A stretch of DNA of 64,000 bases from Acorus gramineus (Eukaryota; Streptophyta; Magnoliopsida; Acorales; Acoraceae), in assembly GCA_030737835.1 (NCBI GenBank), contig JAUJYN010000045.1:1-64000 (forward strand), in the 5' to 3' direction. Shown here in pieces: positions 25,226 to 36,688 of this stretch (its first letter is position 1; each line of letters begins with the position of its first letter). A program made the translations under genes and the position numbers. Below the pieces are notes generated by a model, which saw only the letters and a list, made by a program, of their open reading frames with translations, searched no databases and was not told the DNA's origin.

Positions 25226-26319
25226 CTGTTATATGGTGGTAGATGCTCACTTTTTCAAAATATAGCAGTTGTAAAGTTTTAATATTGCAGAACATGTTCA
25301 AGTAGCAGCTGTTAAGTTCTACTTTAATGTGTTTGCATGTTAGACTCCCATGTCTAACACCATATGTAGCAGCTATTAAGACCCCAGTATAGATTCTCAT
25401 ATTTTATCAAAACAATAGAACAACTAGACCTTAAAACAATATCAAAGCAATATTAACACACAAAATCAACCATATATATTATAGAACATGAAAATTTACA
25501 TACACATACATGCCTATTGCATGATAAACAAAATATCCATCTCATTTCAAAATAGGTGACTCTATGACTTGACAAACAACACTACTGTTATATATGTGTC
25601 ACTTTTTAGCCTGCTGGTAACCGTTGGAGCGTTCTGGCAGTTTTTCGTTTTTTTCGGTTTTTCGATCGGTACCGCTAATTTTTGGACTGTTAGCTATCGT
25701 CCTGAGCTAGAGGACTCCGATTGAAAATCTAACTGCATATTTGGTGTCCTGGTGCCATTTTAGACCTCTCACGAAAATTTCGTTGAATTCCGGTAACGTT
25801 TCTGAAATTTCGCAGTTCCGGGCGTATCTGGGTTTTTAAGTCGCTCACTATATAAAGGTGGGATGTAAATTCCGAGTTACTGTTCATCATCCCCTACCTT
25901 GAGCCCCCTCTCTCCTCTCCTCCGTTTTTCTTGCGTTTGAGGCCCTTAGACCCCTCAAAACTTAAAACCTAAAACATAGGAAGTGTAGATCGGGTCCCGA
26001 TCTACACTCCGGTGTTTTCAAATCCCAATTCCGGCGAGTTTTGCCCGTCCGTCCGCCCTCTCTTCGTCCCTGATTTGAGCCATCTCGGCGGTGGAGGTAG
26101 ATCGGGGCGTAGGAGAGCCTTTGAGAAAGGTTTCGGCGCGCGGAGAGCCACCGGACTTCCCCTCCTCCCCTTGGTAAGCCCCCTTTCCCTCTTTTTCTTG
26201 CATAGATGTATGCTAGGGGGGTGGTTTTGTGGTTGGGAGGCGGTTGGCGGCGGTGGGTGGCCGTCGGAGGGCTGTGGGAGGCGGTCAGAGGCTATGGTGG
26301 TGGTCGGAGGTGGTTGGTA

Positions 26320-27190
26320 GAGGAGCTCGGGCTCGGGCAGGATGGCAGGGCAGCAGCAGCAGGCGCAGCAGCAGCAGGCAGGGCCGCTGGCAGGGCGCGC
26401 GCGTGCGTGCGCGCGGGCGTGCGCGCGGGCGTGCGCTCGGGCTGGCGCTGGGCGTGCCTGGTGCTGGGCGTGCAGGGCTAGTCGGGTGCTAGGCTGGCAG
26501 GGCTAGCTGGGTAGGCTGGGAGCAGTGCACCAGTTTGCTGGGCGCGCGAGCGCGTGCGCGCGCGGGCGTGCGCTCGGGGGGTGCAGAGGGAGGTGTGCGG
26601 TGCAGGCTGGCTGCGGGCAGTGGCTGTGCGCGCTGGCAGGCCGGGCGAGCTGGCTGGGCGCGCAGGCGAGCAGGGCAGGGGCGCTGGCGGGCGCAGTCGC
26701 GCGCAGGTGCGTGCGCGCGGGTGCGCGGGTTCGCGCGGAACGGGCGCGCGGGTGCGCGCGGGTTCTGGCGCGAGCGGGGGTGTGCGCGGGAGTGCGCGCG
26801 GGGGCGCGCGGGCGTGCGCGCGCGCGGCCAGTGCGCCTGGGCGCTGGGCAGGGAACCAGTGCGCGCGCGCGCCTGCATGCGCGTGCGTGCGCGTGCTGGG
26901 GCGTGCTGGGGCCTGCTGGGGCAGTGCACGGGGTGCTGCGCGAGGGGCGCGGGCTGGACGCGCGGTGCGCGTGGGCGCGCGCGAGCGTGCGCATGCGTGC
27001 GGGTGCGCGTCTGGGCTCGCGGGCAAGCGCGCGGCAGTGCGCCGATGGTGCCGGGGTGTGTGCGCGCGTGCGCATTCGTGCGTGCGCATGCAGGGGACCA
27101 TGCGAATGGCTGCCCGAGGGTTCGGGTAGGTGTCGGGGCACTCGGACTCGCGTGCGTACGCGCGTGCTCGCATGCGTGCGAGCCCGTATG
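26320..27190. other. Very GC-rich, CpG-dense core of the solo LTR
   Basis: About 870 bp made largely of GCGTGCGCGCGGGCG-like words, in sharp contrast with the AT-rich surroundings. Long open frames run on both strands because A/T-containing stop codons are rare; they show no domain. It may be a degenerate simple array within the LTR. Confidence 0.8.
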
Positions 27191-27767
27191 CATGCTTATC
27201 CGAGTTTTGGGTATTTCTATGCATTTCTATGTATAAATTGTGTGGTTTCTCACCATATTGAATGTCTGTCTTGCAGATCTAGGCGGACGGTCGCGCGACG
27301 ACCCCGATCTCTGGTGAGTGGGACAATCCAACCCAGTAGAGAGGGGTCATACGCATTTGGGCGTATACCGACCTCTCCTGGGGCGCCATGGATAAATATT
27401 AACCTGCAATAATATGTATATCATGCGAGCATGATTTAATTGTAGAATGCATGTTACCCTAGACTTTGCATGTTAGGGACTTGCACCCTTAGGATGTGTA
27501 TGAGCCATGCAGCATGTCCCCTGGTTCCATGTTAGGAAGCCCGGCCGATGCATGTGCCCTACTAGTTTATTTATTAAATTAAATGCTAGTAAATGTCAAA
27601 ATGCATGTTATAGTGAATATTATAGGGGAGGGGCCTTGCGAGGACAGCGGTGAGACCCGGGTTAGGGTACACCGTGTTCCTTGTTTGGTTGTCGGGGTGT
27701 CCTATAGCGGGAACTCACGCTGCCCTCCCGAGTTTCTTTCCCCAACGATATTCCACCCTGTTATAAC

Positions 27768-27892
27768 CTTATGCATGCTCCCCGCATCGTAGTTATGCGC
27801 CCTGGTGGGTTCTGAGGAATTCAGAACATTATGCATGTTCCCCGCATCGTAGTTATGCGCCCTGGTGGGTTCTGAGGAATTCAGAACATTAG
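27768..27892 (+). repeat. Tandem duplication of about 63 bp in the solo LTR
   Basis: Two nearly identical copies of a unit containing CCCCGCATCGTAGTTATGCG and GGTTCTGAGGAATTCAGAAC sit head to tail. Confidence 0.9.
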
Positions 27893-28144
27893 TGTTGTTA
27901 TGATGTGTTGTCTGCGGATCCGAGTGGATCATATGCGATGGGTAGGCTGTTCTGTTCCCTGCGTTGGATCCGTTAGAGACTACCCCAGCGTTAGACAGGC
28001 CTTCCTGACAGAGGGCTCCCATCAGTAGGCACCTCCTGATTTAGGACGGACTGTGCTGAATGTGGGAGTAGACCAGGCGGCCTACGGAGTGGAGGAGAGA
28101 CTATCGGTGGACCAAGGGTGACCAACAGCCTAGTCAGTCCCAAG

Positions 28145-28560
28145 AGCCTATGTCACCCATTGAAGGGTGAGGGTGAGGGTATGGTGGGCCGGCGATGTGG
28201 CGACCCACTGGATTGTAAGTCCCAAAATCCTATGTCACCCATTGAAGGGTGAGGGTGAGGGTATGGTGGGCCGGCGATGTGGCGACCCACTGGATTGTAA
28301 GTCCCAAAATCCTATGTCACCCATTGAAGGGTGAGGGTGAGGGTGTAGCGGGTTGGCGGAAGCGACCCGTTGGTTTTGGTGCAGTTAGTCCCAATATCCT
28401 ATGTCACCCATTGAGGGTGAGGGTGAGGGTGAGGGTGTAGCGGGTTGGCGGAAGCGACCCGCTGGTTGTGTGTAGCCAGTCCCAATATCCTTTGTCGCCC
28501 ATTGAAGGGTGAGGGTGAGGGTGTAGTGGGTTGGCGATTGAGCAACCCACGGCTTTGAGT
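28145..28560 (+). repeat. Tandem array in the solo LTR, five units of 82-91 bp
   Basis: Units start at about 28147, 28229, 28311, 28398 and 28489, each with CCTATGTCACCCATTG and then GGTGAGGGTGAGGGT. Unit 1 is almost identical to unit 2; later units differ more, and one has an extra GAGGGT. Confidence 0.9.
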
Positions 28561-29082
28561 TTTGCTGTCAATTGTGGATTAAGTAATATGAATTGTGGAT
28601 TATAAGGGTATCTGGTTATGGTCAATATTGTCTGTGATGCATGGGTTGTGCCGTTCACTGAGCGTGTGGCTCACCCCTCGCATAATCTTTTTCTTCAGTG
28701 TCATCTGAGTCGGATCCAGAGGAGGAGCTCCCGAGGGACTTCATCAGTAGCGGAGTAGCGCCACGTCCCGCGAGTTGCAGAGACTATCAGCATCCCTTGT
28801 ACCAGTATGTATTATTTTCCGTGCTTGGGCACGTGTATGGATGTATTTGGATGTCTTTGTATGTATATTGGCTCTCACAGGACATGTGATTATGTATGGA
28901 GTCTGTAGTGTGTTTTGATTACAGATTCAGTCTTTAGTTATCCGCATTTGGTGTATATATCATGTCAGCCCCGCTTTTGTTGTCTGTGTGTCATTTGTAT
29001 GATATTATTGACCTCCTGTGTAGATTCTGATATTTTATATACACTTGCCGCGTCTCGGGGACGCCCGGGGCGTGACAACTAC

Positions 29083-29520
29083 AATCAATAAGAACACTAT
29101 AATAAATAGACACAACCAAATATGTCTACGCATTTCATCAATCTTTTTTTCCATCACGTTTCGCATTACATCGAACTTCTCTTCCATCTTTTCTTTGAAT
29201 TTGTTGATTTGATGTTTCAACGCACATGTGCATGGATCAAATTCATCAACCCAGCAAAAGAATATACAGTGCTCTAAGGTCTGCAACATTTAAACAAATC
29301 AAAACAAAATCAAACCCACTAAGAACCCTAGTCAAACACATTCAGACAGCATAAACACCCAAATCAAATACAAATCCATTGAAAACCCACCCTCCATTGT
29401 CAACACCTGTAGAATTTTCTCCCTTTGCTAACTTCTCTGTACCACAGTGGATGTCCCACATTGACAATTGGGGTTTCGAAGAGCATGAACAGAAGAAGAT
29501 GATTGAGAAGTTTCACTCAT
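29083..29520 (-). pseudogene. GRF-type zinc finger / coiled-coil / membrane-tail gene carried by the MULE
   Basis: Exon 1 (29520-29391) starts MSETSQSSSSVHALRNPN and carries the first half of a GRF zinc finger (CQCGTSTVV, then GRKFYRC in a shifted frame). A 110-bp GT-AG intron follows. Exon 2 (29280 onward) gives TLEHCIFFCWVDE, the second half of the finger, then a charged coiled coil (KFKEKMEEKFDVMRN) and a hydrophobic tail (LCLFIIVFLLIVVV). Known GRF proteins have this order of parts. Decay: a single-base frame change after TSTVV, and a stop where a Pro is usual after FYRC. The solo LTR interrupts the gene just after the hydrophobic tail. It is transcribed opposite to the transposase and starts about 260 bp inside the right TIR. 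Confidence 0.7.
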
Positions 29521-29783
29521 CTTTGCTGGACTGGCTATTGCAGAAAAAATACGGGTTGTTGCTTCGGGATGTTAGATCTAACGCCGAACGTTGGAGCAGA
29601 GGAAAGCAGAAAAAATGGTTGTTTGGAGGTTGAAGACGACTTATATGAGCTTTAGGGGTATAGATACAATTTCTTTAAGCCCCAACGGTCATAAGGGGCA
29701 ATTTAGACATTTTTCCTGAGACTTAACGGCGTTAGAGGAATATTCCCATAATATTCCACTCCTGTATGACAGAACTTAACCTC

Positions 29784-29897
29784 AGGGGCACAGATGTAAC
29801 ACGAAAGAAGTTTTCAGGGGTATAGGTGCAATTAGTTTTTCAATGGGGGTATAACGCAAAAATAGGCATTTAACAGGGGCATAGATGCAAATTTCCC
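29784..29897 (-). repeat. Right terminal inverted repeat of the MULE
   Basis: Reverse complement of the left repeat. Similarity ends near CAGATGTAACACG (about 29791) or a few bases beyond, after which the two sides differ. Confidence 0.92.
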
Positions 29898-29906
29898 TTG
29901 ATGATA

Positions 29907-30295
29907 TATTGAATTAACGGTGGTGATCATGCCACATCATCATATTTTATTATTATTATTTTTACTTAGATTTAGATTGAGATAATCATGCAATATATGT
30001 GATAAATATATAATTTCGAGTCAAATATGAGTTTCAACGTTTGAGCTCATTTTTCATCATGCAACAGTCATTTTTAAGAAAAATATATTTCACACTCACA
30101 CGTATATATCGAGAAAAAAAATTTAGCGAGCTATTAATTTCCCTAATCAAAGCTACACTTGAAAAGTTATGAATTTTTAAAGAATTTTGAGAGTAATTTA
30201 ATTTTGAAATTATTATATATTGTTATCTATATCTTGAATTTAAATATAGATAACTTTATCACTATCTACACAGATATAAAAAAAATATTATTTTT
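29907..30295. other. Short spacer between the MULE and the Copia element
   Basis: AT-rich. It continues the duplicated target segment (see 18230-18460) and, at 30122-30190, repeats sequence found at 19195-19260. No gene is seen. Confidence 0.7.
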
Positions 30296-30300
30296 AAATT

Positions 30301-30574
30301 TGTTGTAAAATGTTGTATAAATATGGATGACTACTATGGATAACCCTTTGATTTTGTAACCACTTATCTTTATCCTAAAGGATTGGTAAAACCAAATCCC
30401 CCCAAATCTTATTTTGTTATTATCTTTTGTTGCCTATAAATATAGGCGTGCATTGTATTCATTTAAAAAAAAAAATTAAGAAGATAGTAAATACAAAAAT
30501 GCTATAACTTCTCTCTTCCATCTTTCTACTTTGTAGTTGGTATGTTGAATTTTATTTATCTATAATTTATAACA
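30301..30574 (+). repeat. Left LTR of the old Copia element
   Basis: 274 bp, TG...CA ends, with a TATAAATATAGG word that may be its TATA region. Confidence 0.92.
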
Positions 30575-31089
30575 CGTTATCAGCACGATGCTCTATATTT
30601 TCATGTAGATCATCTAGTACATACATTTTTATTTTTTTATTTTTTTTCAATATGCCCTGATGATTATTTATTTATTTATTTATCTTCTATACGACATCTA
30701 CAACATTTAAATATTATGCATATGTTATGACATTATCATCCATGCATATGTTATGGAAACGAGAACCCGCGTGAAAATCATTCATGAATATGTTCTGAAT
30801 TATGAATGCAACAGTATGCACAGTATGCAATTTTTTTACATAAAAAAAAAAGTGCAACAATAATGCAACATTACGTGTGTGTATATATATATAGACAGCC
30901 ATGCAATATCAATCCATACTATATTATTTTTTTAATGATCATGCAAGCACGCAACCAGTATACAATTTTTTTCGTACAATAATTTTTTTTATTGTATATA
31001 TTTTTCATATAACAGTTTCTTAATTGTTATTTATTATTGGATCTCCATATTTGTTATATGTCATTAGAATTTAAAATTCTTTAAATATT

Positions 31090-31640
31090 ATTATAAGTCA
31101 AATCGAACTTGAAGTTCAATAATTTCATGTGTAAAACCCGAAGTTCTCACAAATAAATGTTAGAATCAAAAGTTCTACTTAATTTAATTTTATAATAAGA
31201 ACAAAAAGTTCGTATTTTATATGTGGAACCAGAAGTTCTAATTTTATATATAAAATCAGAAATTCGGATTTAATGTGTAGAAAATAAATATATATTTAGT
31301 TTATATGTATAGAACCAGGAGTTCTTATTTTATATGTAGAACCAGAAGTTCTAATTATATATATAAAATCAGAAATTCGGATTTAATGTGTAGAAAATAA
31401 AAATATATTTAGTGTATATGTATAGAACCAGAAGTTCTTATTTTATATGTGGAACCAGAAGTTCTTATTTTATATGTGGAACTAGAAGTTCTAATCTTAT
31501 GTGTAGAACCAGAAGTTCTCATAAATAAATAATATAATCAAAAGTTTTAATCTTATGTGTAGAACTAGAAGTTCTCACAAATAATTAATAGAACCAAATG
31601 TTCTATTAATCGTATAGAACTAGAAGTTCTACAAACGATA
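31090..31640 (+). repeat. Minisatellite of short palindromic units in the Copia leader
   Basis: About 16-18 copies, regular to scattered, of AGAACCAGAAGTTCT or close variants, spaced by TTATTTTATATGTGG-like linkers (about 27-30 bp per unit in the best part, 31310-31510). A larger unit of about 110 bp with CAGAAATTCGGATTTAATG is also repeated. The core is an inverted repeat, AGAAC-N5-GTTCT. It lies between the primer-binding site and the first coding remnants. Confidence 0.88.
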
Positions 31641-33359
31641 AAACATATGTTTCGATCATGTATATCATGATCATTATGATACAAAAATTATTGAAAAATA
31701 ATTTTGAATTTATTTTTCTAATTTTCAGATTTAAGTTATTTGGATTTTTTTTGTATATAAATCCATAATATATGTTATTAATATTGTTCCAAAAATTTAA
31801 GAAATTAATTGATGATATAAAATTTTGTATATAATTGTTATAACTGATTTTATGGGTTTATTTTAACATATTTCGGATGAAGATGAAAGAAAATGCCACA
31901 AATAAAGGAGATTTGGATTCTGTTTTATATGCTTAATGTGTATTCATCAAATCTATGATTGCCATGAATCAATGAATTGGTGATAAAGGATTGACATGAT
32001 ATTAATTTTTCACATGAAAGCTTGCATGGGATAATGTTTGATTATTTTGGAATTTATTGGGTCTCATGAATGGTTTAAAATCTTTTATTATTTTATTGAT
32101 CTGATTCTTCTGATTGGTTCTCCCCACCATATAAAATTTTGATGGCATTTCAAATCATATTATTTACATAATTAAAGCAGCAATTGTTTCTTTTATATGA
32201 TCCGATCATGTGGGCACTTGTATATATAATCGAGTTGGATCCTATTTTATCACCGTATCAAATTTTTTGTCAACCTATAAAGCTTGATGCCCATCAATGT
32301 CTAGGTCCAGTAATCTTATTATTGTTTTAGGATTATATAAAACCTAAGTTGAAGTTATTTTCTATTTTTATTATGAAGTTTTGTTTATAAATAATTTTTC
32401 TTATTATAGGGGTTTAAAGTAAACAGAAATTTGTGAATTTTATTATCCATTTTAATGGTATAGATTGGAAAGTCATTACAAATAATGACATTTATCTAGT
32501 AAATAGTGCAACAACTTATACAATTCTGAAAAACCAGAAGTTTTTATCTTGCAACTATGATATCCACCATTACAGGATCAATTAATTTTATTGAAGGCTC
32601 TCGAAGAGCCCATATGATGTTACTAAATGGTATCCACCAATTCATCCAGAATGCATTATATTCAAGCAATTCTGAGAAAATTTGCTTAGTTTTTAAAGAC
32701 ATAAGGATGAACGGAGTACCATATTGAAACAAGCAATGAGGTAACAAAGAATTTCTCTACATTACCTCTAGTATTGGAAGCCTGAAGCTTACACTAGAAA
32801 AACTCTCTACACTTTCAATTTATTTTTACATTTATTTTTAATTATCCATTTTAAAGCTATGGATTTGTGCATGGGACTCTGGTGGAGATCACTAATGAAG
32901 ATTGGATAAGGTTCAAGTGCTATATATTCAATTTTCATTGTATATTAGTAAATATATATCAATAGGTCTCCGCATTTTCGCGCTCTTATTCCTATTGTTT
33001 CTCCAGCTTGAGGCTATTATGTTCTTAATTTTTTTATTAAATTGATATAACTTGGTTACATTTATATCATCTCTACATGCATGGTACAGATTATATATTA
33101 GCATGGAAAATAATGTCCATGATGAATAATCTAAGCAAGTCATATATTTTTCCATGCGTTTTCTAGTAGAGATTGATTTGAGGTTCCCATATTCCACAGG
33201 CCATATAACCTGTTATATATTTAACTTTAAATCTATTGTTTTAATTGTACTACATTCATTCAAGGCCTATATTACATGCCACCAGTGGGTTATTGTTTTA
33301 TCAAATTTGATGAAATTCATATTTACCACATATAATATATTTATGTAAGATCCACTTTG

Positions 33360-33600
33360 GTGTTATATTGTCATGCATGTGTCCCTACAAGATTATACAA
33401 AAATTATGATTACATAAATCCCTGAAAGATCATATAAAAGTGTCCTTGAAGGACCATGTATTTTTTTTATCCATGAAGGATTATACAAAAATCATGGTTA
33501 ATCATGTATGAGGGAACATACAAAAATTATAATATTTTTTTTGGTCCCTGAAGGATCTGAAAAAAAAAATTCATGTATCCCAACAGGAACATGTAAAAAT
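33360..33600 (+). repeat. Second short-unit array in the Copia element
   Basis: Repeated words of the form TCCCTGAAGGATCATATAAA or TCCTTGAAGGACCATGTA, about six copies. Scattered relatives (CTCCAGAAGAG, CCTGAAGTGAC) continue at 34240-34800. Confidence 0.75.
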
Positions 33601-35039
33601 TATGATTAGCTAGTTTTACCATCATAATGAAGAGGATTTAAAGATAAATACCTCATTGACAAAGGTCCATCGACCATTATGCCAAAAATATGCTCCATTA
33701 GTAGCAATATCGAGAGCAATATTTTTATCATTATCAATTTCCATGTCTTCTCATTGTTGAAGAATGAGCTTTGATAATAATAATAAAAATCATGAAACCC
33801 GATATACTGATTATAGCATCTTTGCCTGAAGCAAATGAATTTTATTTTATTTTACGCTATGAACATGATCATGTTCAAGAGTTAAATCATGGTTAATAAA
33901 ACCACAACAATTGTAGAGATGTCAAGTTATGAGAAACCACCAGAAGTGGAATGAAAGCAAGGGAAAGATTTGCATAACAAACCTCCAAAATGCAAAGAAA
34001 AATTATTGTTATCTATGTGGTGTTTAAGAATATAATTTTGGTCACGTACCTAAAGTACGTCCAAATATTTAAAATTTGGTTACGTGCCTGAAGTACGATT
34101 AAACCTTTGTCAATTTTATATTTATGTCTTTATTTTTCTTTATTATATGAAATGAAATTTATATTTCTGGATTTATCTTATTACTTCTCACATCTTTCAT
34201 AGAAATAAAGTATGAAAATTTGAATATTATATTACAAAATTGTTTGAAAGCTCCAGAAGAGCAAACATCATATGATCATGGATTACATAATGATGTTTCA
34301 AACAATTAAAAAAATTCAATTGCATACCTATTAAAGAACCAGAAGATTCTTTCATCCAATTATGAATATTATTTTTTTGGGTCGTCATTTTAATGAGACA
34401 ATATTCCCGCCGTTAGGGGGGGGGGGGGGAGAACGTACCTGAGGTATGATCCGTTCCTGAAAAACGACGAGAATTATCGTGGAATACTTCCACCCTGTCT
34501 CATTTAGACCCCCGTACCGCTCAACGTGAAAATGAAGTACGAAAGATAAAGAAAATCAAATTCCTGATGCACGCTAGAAGTGTGACAGACCTATAGGTTC
34601 AAAAGATTCAACTCCCCAAAAGTGGAGATCAAATGAAAAATCATGCTCTAATAATACTCCAGAAGAAGTTATACATAATGCTCCAGAAGAGATTATGAAC
34701 AATAGATCCACTTCCTCTAAAACTCCAGAAGAGTATAATGTCCTTGAAGAGAAATGAGTCCCTGAAGTGACTACACAAACTCTTGAAGAGGAAAATGGAC
34801 CTAATAATAATAAGATCTCTATATTTTATATGCATATAAGAGAAACGTGGAATCGCAAATAAATGATCATTGATGACATATTTATCATACGAAGTAGCTA
34901 CTAAAATTTCAAAGGGCGATGATGACAATGAACCACATGGCATAAATAAATGTCGACAAAAAGAAATGATTGGCCAAAGTGGAAAAATGTTATTCAAGCA
35001 TAATTAGATTCTCTTGAAAAACATGGTGTATTTGGACCT

Positions 35040-36170
35040 ATAATACAAACCCCAAAAAGGTGTTAACCCTGAAGGTTACAAATTGGTGTTTGTAAGAAAG
35101 CAAAATGAGAAAATAAAATTGTTAGATGTAAGACACGTCTTGTAGCACAAAATTTCCTGCAGAAACCTGGGATTTGATTACGAAGAAACATATTCATCAA
35201 TCATAGATACAATAATGTTCCATTACCTAGAAAGTCTCAAGGTTTATGAAAAACTCATATGAGACTAATAGACAAAGTAACAACTTATATATATATGGGA
35301 ATTTAGATGTTGATATTTATATGAATCCCTGAAGGATATAAATTGTCTAAAGCAAAATCAAAGAGTATGTACTCAATAAAGCTACGACATTCATTGTACA
35401 GCACATTCATTGTACAGCTTAATGCAATAGGTGCAACCGTCTTAGTGAATATTTGATAACAGCAGGATATGAAAACAATCCCATTTGCCCATGTGTCTCT
35501 ATAAATAAATCCAGTAAAGGATTTGCTATTTTGAAAGTTTATGTTGATAACATAAATTCAATTCGGACTCTTGAGGAGCTCAATAAAGTTGCAGAATATC
35601 TTATGAATGAATTTGAAATGAAAGACCTTGAAAAAATTAAATATTATCTCGGCCAACAGATCGAGCGAATTTTTGGTGGAATATTGATCCACCCATTAAA
35701 GTATATAGAAAAGGTCCTACAGTGCTTCAACATCGATAATACACTTTCTCTAAGTACACCATGGTCGTTTTTGGTCTAGAAGTACCATATTTGAGTGCTA
35801 TAGGTGCACTGTTATACTTGGCTCAATACATGAGATATAGTTCTGCACCAACTCGCAGGCATTAGAATGGTATCAAGCATATTATTAGATACCTACATGG
35901 AACTGTTGATTTGAGATTATTTTATTCAAATGATAAATCTAATAATTTGCATCTAGTTAGTTGTGCAGATACATGTTATCTTTATGATCCTCACAAAGAT
36001 TGATCACAGACATGTTATTTATATCTTTGTAATAATGTCGTCATCTCTGGAGATCCACAGAGCAAACATTGGTGACTACCTCAGCCAACCATGTGTGAAA
36101 TTGGCATTCGTCAACTCAATCATTAGACAGCTTGAGACTTACTAAAATCAGGGGGAGTAACAAATAAAGA
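35040..36170 (+). pseudogene. Copia reverse transcriptase / RNase H remnants
   Basis: The best stretch (35453-35779) has FAILKVYVDN, EYLMNEFEMKDLEK, YYLGQQIE and HPLKYIEKVL, typical of the Copia reverse transcriptase around and after its catalytic YVDD box. Weaker similarity extends on both sides toward RNase H. A possible zinc-knuckle trace (NYCYLCG) lies near 34000. The region is a fossil and is broken. Confidence 0.8.
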
Positions 36171-36414
36171 GGACTTTTTTAGACTATAGACATCTTTTGC
36201 ATACTGTACTCTTTTTTCTTCGTCTAGGTTTTATCCCACTGGATTTTCCTAGCAAGGTTTTAATGAGGCAGTATTAAACGCATCCAACATTACTAAGATC
36301 GAGTAATTGTACTCTTTTTCTTTTGCTTTGGATTTTTCCCAATGGGTCTTTCCAAACAAGGTTTTAACGAGGCAGATACCTTAGTATAATGGTTGATGGT
36401 CATCCAAAGGGGAG

Positions 36415-36683
36415 TGTTGTAAAATATTGTAAATATGGATGATCATTATGGATAACCCTTTGACTTTGTAACTACTTATCTTTATCCTAAAAGATTGGTA
36501 AAACCAAATTCCCCAAATCTTATTTTGTTATCATCTTTTGTTGCCTATAAATATAGGAATGCATTGAATTCGTTGAAAAAAAAATTAAGAAGATAGTAAA
36601 TATAGAAAGGCCATGACTTCTCTCTTCCATCTTTTTACTTTGTGGTTGGTATGTTGAATTTTATTTCTTTATAATTTATAACA
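36415..36683 (+). repeat. Right LTR of the old Copia element
   Basis: 269 bp, the same ends as the left copy, directly after the purine tract. Confidence 0.92.
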
Positions 36684-36688
36684 AAATT

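Larger units (their letters stand above)
25586..29077 (+). mobile_element. Solo LTR, Ty3/Gypsy type (Tekay/Del-like), 3.5 kb
   Basis: Runs from TGTTATATATGTGTCAC to GGGGCGTGACA and is flanked by a perfect 5-bp repeat ACTAC (25581-25585 and 29078-29082), the mark of LTR integration followed by LTR-LTR recombination. No internal retroelement sequence is present. The GGGGCGTGACA end and the length fit chromovirus LTRs of the Tekay/Del group. Within it lie a very GC-rich core (26320-27190) and two tandem repeat arrays. It inserted into the tail of the GRF gene of the MULE and is therefore younger than the MULE. Confidence 0.85.
19496..29897 (+). mobile_element. Mutator-like element (MULE), 10.4 kb with nested insertions
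   Basis: The ends are long inverted repeats starting GGGAAAT. The flanking 9-bp duplications are TTGATGATG (19487-19495) and TTGATGATA (29898-29906), one base different; a 9-bp duplication is the hallmark of Mutator elements. Inside lie a decayed MuDR-type transposase on the plus strand (21680-24892), a decayed GRF-type zinc-finger gene on the minus strand (29083-29520), two minisatellites, a hAT derivative (20075-21132) and a solo LTR (25586-29077). Without the two insertions the element would be about 5.85 kb. The transposase has many stops, so this copy cannot be autonomous, although its ends look intact. Confidence 0.92.
30301..36683 (+). mobile_element. Ty1/Copia LTR retrotransposon, old and broken
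   Basis: Two similar LTRs (30301-30574, 36415-36683) begin TGTTGTAAAAT and end TTATAACA. A perfect 5-bp target repeat AAATT flanks the element (30296-30300, 36684-36688). Directly after the left LTR comes CGTTATCAGCACGATGCTC, the likely primer-binding site; before the right LTR lies a purine tract CCAAAGGGGAG. Coding parts on the plus strand are only remnants. The element is broken with many breaks. The LTR pair differs at a moderate number of sites, so it is clearly older than the Copia element at 54250-58978. Confidence 0.92.

Noticed and set aside
26478-27412. Long open frames on both strands (up to 295 codons) in the GC-rich core
   Set aside because: Stops are rare because of composition. 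All frames are Arg/Ala/Gly/Pro-rich without domains, and the stretch lies within a solo LTR.
28249-28658. Short frames across the GGGTGAGGGT repeats
   Set aside because: Products of the tandem repeat inside the solo LTR.
31090-31640. Regular short repeats considered as a CRISPR array
   Set aside because: Units and spacers are both repeated, the setting is a plant retroelement, and no cas gene is present.
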